Shown in pieces: positions 10,793 to 21,439 of a DNA stretch of 64,000 nt. Positions within the stretch are counted from its first letter, which is position 1; every line of letters starts with the position of its first letter. Source of the stretch: Datisca glomerata (Eukaryota > Streptophyta > Magnoliopsida > Cucurbitales > Datiscaceae); assembly GCA_003255025.1 (NCBI GenBank), contig QANY01009002.1, positions 62,001 to 126,000 on the forward strand. Direction: 5' to 3'. The notes under the pieces were generated by a model that was not told where the DNA came from, made no database searches, and worked only from the letters and a program-made list of their open reading frames with translations. The position numbers and the translations under genes are program-made.

Positions 10793-11110
10793 AACTTCTC
10801 AATAATTTGTATATCTGGTGGCATAGGTTTTTTATGCCTTTCTCTTTCTAATTTATCTATTTCTAAATTTTGAAATGTATCTTCAATATCGTTAATTTTT
10901 GAAGATTCATGAATTGTGGATGATTCATAGGAGGATTCTGCCCTATGGCTATCTGACTTAGAATTACTGTCTTGGTTAATAATCTTAATAGAAGAAGATG
11001 ATTCTACAGATTTATTATTCAATTCTTGAAGTATTTTATCAATCTATTTATTAATGGGAACGATATTCAAAGTGGTATTATCCGAAAGACTTATTAAGGA
11101 CTCAACCTAA
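10789..11110 (-). pseudogene. Third pararetroviral fragment (second-ORF region), minus strand
   Basis: It encodes the same stretch as 4734-5345 and 14947-15200: KQIDKML-like, SSS-rich, then KKPMPPDIQI. On the minus strand it follows directly after the AlkB ORF's end, an order not expected in a normal viral genome, so it marks a rearrangement. Its lower end is the junction with the plus copy. Confidence 0.7.
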
Positions 11111-11177
11111 AAAAGAATTCATTGAACCCTGCCGAATTCATTATGAGAAAACTCATGATGAAAAAATACTTAAAAAA

Positions 11178-12014
11178 TTAAACTTTTAAGAGACAATATC
11201 TCAGAATCAGATAGGGATGGAATGAGCCTTGACAATTTGAGTAGGATTCTTCAAATGAGCAAATGAAGGCTCCATATGAAAGAGATTTCACTGGCTGATT
11301 TTTTAAATTTAAATGATGATTTCTTGTATTTTGAAATTGATCGGGCATCAAAGGATATTGAGAATGAGTCAAATTGGTTGACCATGGTGGATTGGTGATT
11401 GAGTCTGTCGGACCCAAATATTGTTGATTGAGCCTGGTTAGGAGTAGAAGACTCCTATTTGATTTGGGTCTTAAGGGCCAATTGTTAAGTCAAAGACTCT
11501 TCTATTATTGAATCATTCATCATTTTCATATTTTTTCTGAAAGTGATACTGATTCTTTTAGTTAAGGACTCTACTGCATGCCTATGACATTTTTAAATCC
11601 GTCAGGTATAACGAAGAAGGTTCATTCCAATATAAAAAATTCTTTGATTGATTTATTTAGAAATTCAATTTTAAATATTGTTTGCCTCAAGATTCACAAT
11701 TAAATTTCTCTGTTATCATAACAAATTTCGTTATCTTTGTGAAAACCTATTTTTCCACAATTTTTATACCATTGAATTAATGATGCATTGAAGTCATGCT
11801 TCAACCCAGCATCTTCTAAAATTTTATCCAATTCATCAATCCAGACATTTCTTGGATATTCAAATCCATTATGACCATAATTAATGAATGAAAATTTTGA
11901 ACAAAAAGCGGCTGCCCTGCCATTGAGCTTCTTGATTTTAAAAGAATTTTGATCGAATATTCTGAGTTCTACCCTTCCATATTCTAGTAGGCCAGAATTC
12001 TCAAATTCCTCCAT
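11178..12014 (-). pseudogene. AlkB-like (2OG/Fe(II) dioxygenase) ORF of the pararetrovirus, right copy
   Basis: The frame is open from the ATG at 12014 to 11700, 105 residues, and is better preserved than the left copy. It shows the GRA block, an F-x-Y-P-R-N block, ASLIQWY and then GFHKDNE, with the HxD iron-binding pair intact, followed by YDNREI. A stop follows. The distal half (11690-11540) is frameshifted by small deletions but still aligns with the left copy's His and Arg motifs. The tail to 11178 (Gln/Asn/Pro-rich) matches 8600-8890. Directly upstream, TTTCTTATAAATTTATGCAG ends in a good splice acceptor. A host ALKBH fragment is less likely, since order and spacing repeat in both viral copies. 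Confidence 0.7.
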
Positions 12015-12077
12015 TGTAGAATCTTGGGATGATTCCCTGCATAAATTTATAAGAAAGAATACCATGAATTGGATTAT

Positions 12078-12560
12078 TCACAAATTAAATATTGAAATTA
12101 AAAGTACTGAGAATAGACTTTTAACTGGCAAGAATTTGTTTTTAAGTAATATTTTTCCATCCAAAACACATTTTATAGATTTGCAGTTAATTTTTAAAAG
12201 ACATCTTTGAATCAAAGAAAATTGTATGATTTGATTAATGAAATAATAAATTTCAAGTCCTGAAAATCTTTCCTTAGATTGAAACAGTTTGGTTCTATTT
12301 GCAGAGACAACTAAACTATTTGGTTTTATTATCCTGGCAAACAATTTAAAATAGTTCCAGTATTGTTTAACATATTCATAATTATAAACAATCAAGAAGC
12401 TCAACCGATGTTGTTTAATAAACATGTTATTAATACAGACAATCGAGAAATCAAAAAATTGATTAAATAGTTTAATCATTATTTTTTAAAATTTACTTGG
12501 AGCAAATCTAAGATCAAATGACATTATTTTGTATTTATAATGATCAAATACAATCTTGAA
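12078..12560 (-). pseudogene. Pararetroviral reverse transcriptase, right copy, truncated
   Basis: An open frame from 12479 to 12078 begins at the segment just before the catalytic box, which reads CINN (12426-12437), as in the left copy. It continues with VVSANRTKLFQ and RFSGLEIY, typical of the RT C-terminal part, then ends within ~50 residues. The N-terminal RT blocks present in the left copy (7350-7490) are missing. RNase H is not visible. Confidence 0.65.
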
Positions 12561-12571
12561 TTTCTCAATCG

Positions 12572-12618
12572 TTGTGTTTTTTACAAGGAGAAATAAAATT
12601 TAGAAGAATTGAAGAACA
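12572..12618. repeat. 47-bp segment identical to 7271-7317 in the same orientation (microinversion)
   Basis: The two viral copies lie in opposite orientations, yet this 47-bp stretch (starts TTGTGTTTTTTACAAGGAG, ends GAAGAACA) is identical and reads the same way in both. In the right copy it is thus flipped relative to its surroundings, and it lies exactly where that copy lost the N-terminal RT segment. Confidence 0.75.
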
Positions 12619-12721
12619 TATTTTTGTCTTAAGGTTTTCAATTTCTCATTGTGAGGAAAAGAAAGAAATTTGAATTTAATAGGTTCATCTATGAGATAAA
12701 TAATTATCTCATCATACTCTG

Positions 12722-13000
12722 TTATAAAATGATACAACAAAGAAATGAATGGTAAATATCAACTTTCAGGATTTCATAATTAATATGCATCTGAGTATCA
12801 TTGGCAGAAGACAAAAATTCTTTAATCTTCTTAAAGTACTTGGTAGGAACGAGTCCTTCCTGCATACAATTCAAGTCTGCTCCTGAATCAACAAAAGTTA
12901 TTGTTGTGAAATCAATATCTTGAATTATTATTTTGATCATTATATATCATTTTTTTATTTTGACATGATTTAGAATTTGGATAAGGTTATCATTATCTTG
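12722..13000 (-). pseudogene. Pararetroviral aspartic protease, right copy
   Basis: Frame 12940-12722 holds FVDSGADLNCMQ with the Asp-Ser-Gly active site intact, followed by the same region as in the left copy. The frame opens shortly before the active site and ends soon after a local deletion, so it does not make a full protease. It lies between the Lys-rich linker and RT, as in viral polyproteins. Confidence 0.65.
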
Positions 13001-13227
13001 ATTGTCGATAATAGGTTATTCAACCTCATTATCATAAATTAGTAATTTACTATATTCACTAGATTCTTGTTTATTAATTAAATTCTTTGTTTTCAAAAGA
13101 TTTAACTCTTTGGTTATTTCTTTATTAGAATCTCATTCTTTTATTTTAATTTTAATATTTTTAATTTCCTTCTTAAGTTCGTGTAGGGTAACTTCCTTTT
13201 CTTTCCTTTAACCATATTGAATTTTTC

Positions 13228-14040
13228 TTAGATTTGTGAGAGACTTGCAGTATCATTATTAGACTTAGAATTTTCTTTCTTCTGGACTACTTTCTTAACT
13301 CTTTCCAGATATTCCTGTCTTAATTTTAGATTTTCATTTTTGTTAATTAAGTCTAACAAGAGGTTTTCTTGTTCCTCATTTTTGTTAAATACATTAATTC
13401 TTTGACAAAAACTATTCCTAAACCTCATTGAGATGTTAGGAGAATTTGTCAGAACTTGAGGATTCGGATTCAGATGATTTAGGTGATTCAAATTCTTCTA
13501 AATCTTCACTATCACTCTCATAATAATCTATCGTTTCTAAGATTCTAAACAACTATTGTTTATCTTCTTCAGAATTTTTTAACTGATTGATTATATTTTT
13601 AACTTGACAAGTATTGAAAAAATGACCATTCTGGCCACACTTAATTTTACTTTGTCAAATCTTTTATTAGGTTTTCTTCTAGATTTTTATTTTGGTAATT
13701 AAGTCTAACAAGATGTTTTATTGTTCCTGATTTTTGTTTAAGACATTAAGTTTTTGACAACAACTATCTCTACACCTTATTGAGATGTTAGGAGAATCAC
13801 TACTTGAGGATTCAAATTCAGAGGATTTAAAAGATTCAAATTCTCCTAAATCTTCATTATAACTCTCGTAATAATCTATTGTTTCTAAAATTCTAAACAA
13901 TTTTTGTTTATCTTCTTCAGAAACTTGAAGCTGATTGATTTTGTTTTTAACTTGACAAGTGTTGGAAAAGTGACCATTCTAGTCACTTTAAACACTTAAT
14001 TTTACTTTTATCAAATATTTTATTGGGTTTTCTTCTAGAA
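13228..14040 (-). pseudogene. Pararetroviral coat protein C-terminal part with zinc knuckle, internally duplicated
   Basis: Two related segments follow each other: about 14020-13690 and about 13680-13320. Each contains a knuckle remnant (GHFSNTCQVK-like in the first), a run with SSSDSPNIS or SPNIS and a C-x-K/R-x-N-V block, then NKNQEQ or NKNEEQ. The second continues to LLLDLINKNENLKL and an R/K-rich tail ending at 13228. The CCHC knuckle is typical of the coat/gag protein. The left copy lacks this part. Confidence 0.6.
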
Positions 14041-14940
14041 TAATTTTTATTCTTGGAAAAACGTTTATCAAATTTTTTATTTTTAGAAAAGTATTGATCA
14101 AAACTTTTATCTTTGTGATAGATTTTCCTATAGGTCCTCCTAGGGTTTAAATTGGACTTTTTCTTATTTCTTTGGGAATGCGCAATAGCGGTAAACCATA
14201 TTGCTCACAAAAATTGCCTAATTCATATTTGGCAGCTTTGTTTTCTTTTTTATTTGTTTATTGATTTTCATATCAATACACATTTTCAAACCTTCTTTTT
14301 GTATAGTAGTAATTATTGTATCATAGGTAAGACTATTATAGTCTATAATTCCTTGGTCATTACTAAAGATTGTTCTAATTTTATGTGCGAATAGATTGGA
14401 TAATCCATTAATGAAATTTTCTTTCTAAAATGGTTTATTGTTATCATCCCTTATCATTACCCTAGATAAAAATATATTTTTGTACTAGTCAAAATCACTT
14501 AAAGTTAAACACCTAAAATTGGTTAATTGATCATGGATACGCATAGTGATACTACTTGACGTTCCAATGAAATGTTCAATTTTTCTGTATTGATGGCATC
14601 ATGCATTGTTTTCTGATCTTCACCAATAATTGGGGTTCCTTCAGTATCAATCTTAAAAGCTAAAAAGATAGAATTTTTGGATTCTTCTGTGAGATGTTAT
14701 TTTTTACCAGGAATGAAGCATTCTTGTAAATCATATGACTAAGAGTTTGATTACCTCAGTATTAGGCAGATTGTGAGTGGTGATGTAGTTGTTGGATACC
14801 ATTGTCATATGTTGTAATTTATTGAGAACTTTCTGCTTAAAAAGTCCATCAATATTCCATTCGTACAATTTCTCTACAGATACAGAAAATTGATTTGTGA
14901 AAGAAGATTCAGTAATTTGTATATCTAGTGGCATAGGTTT
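14041..14940 (-). pseudogene. Pararetroviral coat protein core, right copy
   Basis: It begins at about 14940 (start of frame MPLDIQITESSF, 14934-14731) and continues with several stops toward a Lys/Asn-rich region at 14150-14040. It matches 5345-6430 of the left copy without the 195-bp insertion. The plus-strand ORF at 14152-14394 is a shadow. Confidence 0.6.
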
Positions 14941-14946
14941 TTTATG

Positions 14947-15690
14947 TCATTTTATTTCTAATTTATTTATTTCTAAATATTTAAATGTATCTTCAATGTT
15001 GTTAATTTTTGAAGATTCATGGAATGTGGATGATTCATAGGAGGATTCTGTCCTATAACTATCTGGCTCAGAACTACTGTCTTGGTTAATAACCTTAACA
15101 GAAGAAAAAGATTCTATAGATTTATTATTCAATTCTTGAAGCATTTTATCAATCTGTTTATTGATGGGAATGATATCCAAAGTAGTTTTATCTGAAAGAT
15201 TTATTAAGAGGTTTTCTTTCAGAGCTTCATTAGTTTTAGGTTCATGAAGATTATCAACCTTATTCTCAATTTTGTTTAATTGTTTACTTATTGTAAATAG
15301 ACTTTGATTGGTGTAATTGAGTTTTTCAACTACTTTTTTATTTGATTCTTCTTCCTTTGCAATCTTGGAAGGAGAAGCAATGATTAGAGAATTTTTATGA
15401 TTAATCATAATTTTCTCAGGAGAAGGATGACTGATAGACATTATACTAAAGTCTTTCTTGACCTATTTATATTTTGAATTTAGTTTGTTATTTTTCTTAT
15501 AAATATCCATGATATAATCAAGTAAAACACGTCAACTCTAAATTTTTGCATGAATGTCTTCCATTCAGCAAATATGATTCTTCTTTGGTCCATATTATAT
15601 TTTCTTTGAACCTATTACATCTGTCAAGATTGACTGGGTCATCATTGTGTTGGGTTATACTTCCCAATCTGGTTTATATTCTTGACTCAT
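14947..15690 (-). pseudogene. Pararetroviral second-ORF N-terminal region, right copy
   Basis: The ATG near 15690 (MSQEYKPDWEV) is soon followed by a stop, then the frame is open at 15441-14947 (164 residues) with the same K/E/S-rich composition and coiled-coil-like part as the left copy. It precedes the coat-protein core, with a stop between them at about 14945. Confidence 0.6.
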
Positions 15691-15849
15691 GGTACCTATA
15701 TTTAGGACTAAGAGTTGAGTATTAACAGGATGAAGGTTTTCTTGGAAGTCCAATTCAGTGGGTGCTTCGACTTCATCATATTATTCAGACTTATTATCAA
15801 AGACTGGTTAGCTAACTTGAAAACTTGTGGCTATGCATTTGAGTCTCAA

Positions 15850-16839
15850 ATTATAGTTTTTAAACTTTTTAATTCTTTTTCTAATTGTTGAATCCTAAGA
15901 TCTTGATCATTATTAATGGATGATCCAGAAAAGGAATTTCTAGGGGTACTTGACTGGCTATAACCCCTAATTTGTGACTAGAACTAAAAGTTTGGAAATT
16001 AATCTTAACAGTACCATCCATGTACTGTTGAATGTAATTTATGTCTTCAATTGATCTTTGAATTGGAGTAGGTTGACTTTCATTTGTTAAAAGCCAATTT
16101 GAGGGTAAAGTAATAACAAATCACCTAATTATTTTAAGAACTCTAATATTGGCATTACTTTGGCTAGATTGGATCAATAGAGTTTAATTCTGTGGACTCA
16201 TATTGATGACTTGGAAATTCATATTTGTTTAAAAACTTTGTAATAAATTCTAAATATTAAAGCTAGGGGTTGAGTGTCTTCTAAGACTTGATAACCACTA
16301 GTTTTAATATTTCAAGTTAATGATTTTAGAATATGGGGGTCTGCTAAACTAACATACAAATATGGGAAAAAATCACAATGGATTTGACCATTACAAAGTG
16401 AAGATTCAATCAATCCTAAAATACTAATCATTAAAATTTATAAATCTTGCATCTCACAAGGCTAACAAGACAGATGTATTTCGACATTTCCTTGTAAGTG
16501 GTTTAACTCATATCTGGACTAAATCAAATTAGAGAAAATTATATCATTTTCAATGTGATGTTTAATTGCATTAGAAGAAAGTAATTTACAAGTCTCATGC
16601 TCTTTTTCAAGAGCAAATGTATTTTTAATTGTTTCTACATGATGCTGAGTCTTGAAGAAAGCAACAGGCCATGTTGATTTGTTAATATTTTTATTAGGGA
16701 TTTTGGGTATATTTCATATCTTATGATCTACTTGATCATCTACTAGGTATTCTAAATGTTCTTCATTTATTATGTATGAAATTGAGGTTATTGTAGACCT
16801 ACTGCTACTAGAAGAATTACTTCTAAATAATCTATTCAT
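15850..16839 (-). pseudogene. Pararetroviral movement protein ORF, right copy
   Basis: The frame starts at the ATG at 16839 (MNRLFRSNSSSSSRST), runs 40 codons to the first stop, and continues recognisably with scattered stops to about 15980; a short coiled-coil-like segment (QQLEKELKSLK) follows near 15870. Position just after the primer site and leader, and before the coat-protein ORF, is where the movement protein lies in Caulimoviridae. It would act at plasmodesmata. The left viral copy lacks it. Confidence 0.6.
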
Positions 16840-17257
16840 GGCTCAAATAACTAAATTATTCTTATGATTGAAAATTTCATACTGTATTTTGATTGATAAT
16901 ATGTTGTGACTTCTACAACATCCTACGAGGTTCTCTCTTCACCACTTTACCCCTACAACCACCCTACCCTCAGGATTTATGTCTCTAAGAAGTCTTATTG
17001 TGGTGCCTGAAACTAACCAAATAGAAGCGATATGTCAGCCTCTGGCAAAGTAGATTCACAAATTAAATAGTAAAATATTACAGAAAAATAATCAAGCATA
17101 CAAATAACCAGCCACTTTGACGGAGAGTAAGATTAAATATAAATAATTATTCAGGTAAGCAATTAAGCGACAATAAAAGAAATAATTAGCCATAACAGGC
17201 GTTGGGCAGATTAATTAAGCGGATAATTAAGTAAACAGTAAATATCTCCACCAGGTT

Positions 17258-17272
17258 TGGCTTTGATACCAA
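17258..17272 (-). other. tRNA-Met primer-binding site, right copy
   Basis: On the minus strand TTGGTATCAAAGCCA complements the initiator tRNA-Met 3' end (consensus TGGTATCAGAGCCA) with one mismatch. The leader between it and the movement protein start (17257-16840) has no long ORF. It fixes the circular map origin of the virus. Confidence 0.8.
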
Positions 17273-17349
17273 AAGTGCGGAATCAAGTATAATTTAAAAA
17301 AAATAAAGACCGGGTATTAGGATGCAAGATTTAACAGGGGGAATCAAGT

Positions 17350-18287
17350 ATATATATATATATATTATAGATCAAGGCTCATCAACTTTTTAGGGATTTA
17401 CAAAATAATAAATTAATTACAAATGTGTCATTGCAATGGGACCCACTACAACTGAGCAACATTGCAGTGCCTCATGACACTACTGACTTACGGCACCACT
17501 GCAGTGCCGTGAGGCACTACAGTGTGTCACGTGTCACTGTAGTTCACGTGGCACTACAGTAATTCATATCAATCTCTGATTCAAAAATCAGTGATTGACA
17601 TGTGACAGTCTAACATGCCACATGTCAATTTTCTCAAATTTATTATTTATTTTAATTAAATAAATATCTAGATATTAGTTAATTCAAAACATGTGAAAAT
17701 GACTAACTTTTCACATGTCCTGAAATATTCACACCCTAGACTGTGACCCAAAATTATGTAATCACTAGCATGTTTTACCAACAAACCTTAACGAGTGAAT
17801 CAGAAGATCCAGTAGATATGCATATGATTTCATGACTACTCAAGATTTAGGTTAATCTACATATGATCATCAGTTTTGATGTGTATTAAATCTTTATGAT
17901 AAACGGTAAGTTAATAAAGATATTAATCAACATCGATCATGTCATATATAACCTAATTATATAAAGTACCTTAACTAAGATATATATTCAAATTAATTAT
18001 TCAGATCTAGATCACATGCATTGTAATGCTTAGTGAATCGTACTAGTAACAATCCATTAAAGATTTCATGTTTTGATATGTCGCGGACTATTCTATTCAT
18101 TATCTATGATCTTAATCATCTCATACTTATACAAGATCATAGTTGCATTAATGAATATGACATTTTCAAAAATTTATATAAATTATTCAACAATAATTCT
18201 AAAAAATAATTATAAGAAAAATATAATTTCATTAATTTTAAATTAAAAAACGTCTAAACACATGCTTTGAGGGCACTATTCCCAACA
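17350..18287 (-). repeat. Copia-1 3' LTR, proximal part
   Basis: It resumes after a TA run with ATAGATCAAGGCTCATCAA, as in 24605-24635, and runs to CCCAACA at 18287. It has about 330 bp (roughly 17500-17840) missing from the 5' LTR. The segment 17450-17570 is dense in CACTGCAGTG-type palindromes. On the minus strand the sequence just inside the LTR, GGGGCAATTGAGAGAT (about 18288-18303), is a plausible polypurine tract. Confidence 0.85.
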
Positions 18288-18329
18288 ATCTCTCAATTGC
18301 CCCAAAACAAATGTGGTATCTCTCTCAAC

Positions 18330-19960
18330 CTCAGATTTCGCACATGACTCTCGAATGACTTCGCAGGAAGTGTCTCGGTAAGGGATCAACCAGGTTTTGA
18401 TCTGACGTTATTTTCATAACAGTCGCATCCCCTCGGTATACGATCACTCATACAATATGGTATTTCCTCTCAATATGCTTGCCCCTCTTGCGACTCCTCG
18501 TTGGAATTAGCTACCGCCCCACTGTTGTCACAGTATAAGATTAGTGGCTTGTGCATATTTGAAACTACTTCCAGATCAGTATAGAACTTTTTAGCCATGC
18601 CGCTTATTTCACAGCTTCACAAGCCACTATATATTCAGTTCCATAGCGGAAACTGTAATACTGGATTATTTAATACTTCTCCAGACTACAGCTCCTCCTA
18701 CCTAGGGTGAATACTAATCCAGATGTCAACTTTTGACTGTCTCTATCTGATTGAAATCAGAATCAGTATATCTAGTGGAATTCATGTTTCCACATAAATA
18801 AACAAGCATATAATTTCTCGTTCTCTGAAGATACTTAAGAATGTGCTTTACTTCAATCTAATGTTCTAAATCAGGATTTGATTGATAACAGCTAACAATT
18901 CCTATTGCATAACAGTCTGATCTTATACACAACATTACATACATTATACTACCAACAATTGAAGCATAAGGGACATTTATCATATCATCTTCCTCCTGAG
19001 GTGTCTTAGGACACTACTCCTTGGAAATGACAATTCCATGTCTAGTCGGTAGTTGACCTTTCTTGGAAATTTTCATAGAGAATCTCTCTAGCATCTTATC
19101 AATATAAAATGTTTGAGAAATGACCAAGAGTTTGTTCTTTCTATCCCTTAGGATTTGGATGCCTAGAACATAGATGGCTTCTCCCAAATCTTTCATTTAA
19201 AATTTCTCAGCTAACCACTTTTTTACTTTTGACAAAGTTTCCACATCATTCCTAATGAGTAGAACATCATCTACATAAAGAACTAAGAAAATCACTATCT
19301 TATCTTTGATGTATTTATAAATACAAGTTTCGTCAATATTTTACTCGAAGCCATACGATTTAATAATTTCATCAAAGTTAAGATTCCAAGAAATTGATGC
19401 TTGTTTTAACCCATAAATGGATTTAAGCAACTTGCATACTTTTGATCTTGTCCATTTTCCACGAACTCTTCTGGCTGCATCATATTGATGTTTTCTTCAA
19501 GAGAGACATTCAGAAAAGATGTCTTGACAACCATTTATCATATTTTATAGTCTAAACTAGCATCTATGGATAAAAGAATGCGAATGAATTTTAGCATGAC
19601 GATGAGAGAGAATGTCTATTTATAATCGACTCCTTCCCTTTGTGTATATACTTTAAATACCAGCCGTGTCTTGGACGTCTCTACTTTTCCATGTGCACAT
19701 CTTTTCTTAATCCATTTACATTTAATGGGCCTGGCATCTTTAGGTGGATCTACAAGTTCTCATATAGAATTGGAATACATCGATTTCATTTCTTGATTGA
19801 TGTCATCTTACCATTCCTCCTTTTTAGGATCTTCCATCGCCTCTTTAAAAGTTAATAGATCATCCTTATCAGTGTCAGACACTAGGATATGTGCCTCTAG
19901 TTCATAGCGAATAGGTTATCTTACAACCCTCCCACTACGACGTTGCACCGGGGTCTCCTG
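18330..19960 (-). pseudogene. Copia-1 reverse transcriptase and RNase H
   Basis: On the minus strand FLYVDDVLL lies at about 19255-19280, so the catalytic YVDD box is retained. MKDLGEAIYVLGIQILRD follows at 19196-19140, and GTEYIVACEA of copia RNase H lies at about 18645-18615. Stops and frame changes occur throughout. Confidence 0.75.
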
Positions 19961-19989
19961 AACATGAATAGTGGTTTATTTGGTTTGTC

Positions 19990-21420
19990 ATTTATCAGTT
20001 AATGATGAAGGCGGCATGATCTCATCAGATGCTAATTTTTTGAAAACTACTTTGCTATGAGGTTTTTAGTTTTTCATATAGTTATGTTCAAGAAAAATGG
20101 TTTTTGTCGATACAAACACCTTTTAATCCTTGTGACTATAAAAATATTCACCTCTTGTTTTTAGAGCATAGCCAACAAATATACACACTTTGGACCTTGA
20201 GTCTAACTTTATAGTTTTGGGTCTAAGAACATGAGTTGGACACCCCCATATACAAAAATGATGCAAACTAGGTTTGGAGCCATTTCATTACTCTAAATGT
20301 GTCTTGCTTACAGACTTAGAAGACACTACATTCAAAATGTAGGTTCCTATTTAAAGTGCATATCCTCATAATGTGAGTGGTAGTGATGAGTAGCTTAACA
20401 TCCACCTAACCGTATCCAATAGGGTTCAATTTCTGTTTTCTCAAACACCATTTTGTTGTGGCGTTCCAAGTGCTATGAGTTTGGATAGAATGTCATACTC
20501 TAGTAAGTAATCCTTGAATTCTAAATCAAAGTATTCACCACTTCGGTCTGATCGAAGTGTTTCAAAGATTTACCTAATTGTTTTTTAGCTTCAGCTTTGA
20601 AATTTTTAATGTTTTCAAAAGTTTTAGATATTATATGCATTAGGTAAATATAACCATATTTAGAGTAATAATCAATAAATGTGATGAAATACTCATACCC
20701 ATTTTAGCTTGTAAATTGATCGGTCTACAGACATCACTATGTACTAGCTCAAGCGGTTCTTTGGCTCTTTGATCCTTTCCAGAGAAATGTCTCTTGGTCA
20801 TTTTACCCTCTAGACAAGATTCACAAACTGGAAGAGCCTCAACTTTTAGTTCTCTTAAAGCACCATGCTTTGTTATTGGTTTAATCTATCTACATTAATA
20901 TGTCTCAACCTAAGATACCATAGATATGTGTCATCATCATGAAAAACTCTATGTCGTTTGTTAATTTTAGGATTTGTTACTTTAAACAATTAAGAATTAT
21001 TTAACGCGCATTCAATCAATTTAAGCATATATAGTCTGTTCGAAACTTTTGCATGATAAATACTGAATCCATTCTTAGAAATAATAAATTGATTATCATT
21101 AAAATAAATATCAAAAGATTGTTCATGTAACAACGATAAAGAAATCAAATTTCTCGAAAATTCAGGAATAAAATAAACATTGTTCAAAATAAGAAAATTA
21201 TTTTGAAAACTCAAATAGACTGTCCTTAATGTTTTTGCTGACACGAGCGCACCACTGTCGACTCTCATTATCACCTGGCCATCAGTAGCTCCCTTGACGA
21301 ATCAAGCATCTGCAAAGAAGAACATACATGGTTACTGACTCGTGAATCTAATATCCAGGATGACAAATCATATTTCGCTAAACAAGCTTTGAGTACAAGT
21401 AAATCATATTTTACCTTTTT
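19990..21420 (-). pseudogene. Copia-1 protease to integrase region
   Basis: The open frame 21274-20990 encodes the region just after the protease site (VDSGA is close to the start) through the pre-integrase domain (FIPEFSRNLISLSLL). The HHCC region follows around 20900-20800. GTPQQNGV, the conserved integrase sequence before the catalytic Glu, is at about 20470-20445. Frames are broken by stops. Confidence 0.7.
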
Positions 21421-21439
21421 TTTTCAGCTTATAGATATA

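Larger units (their letters stand above)
4656..17349. mobile_element. Endogenous pararetrovirus cluster (Caulimoviridae-like), inverted copies inserted in a TA repeat
   Basis: About 12.7 kb interrupts a copia LTR exactly at its TA microsatellite. It holds a plus copy (4656-10788), a minus copy (17349-11178) and a minus fragment (11110-10789). Together the copies cover a plant DNA-virus gene order: initiator-tRNA-Met primer site, movement protein, coat protein with zinc knuckle, aspartic protease, reverse transcriptase, then a separate ORF and an intergenic promoter. There are no LTRs and no integrase, as expected for Caulimoviridae. Insertion at TA repeats is known for endogenous members such as florendoviruses; the genus cannot be assigned from sequence alone. 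Stops and frameshifts throughout show it is a dead relic. Confidence 0.85.

Noticed and set aside
14152..14394. Plus-strand ORF in the right viral copy
   Set aside because: It is the antisense shadow of the coat-protein region on the minus strand.
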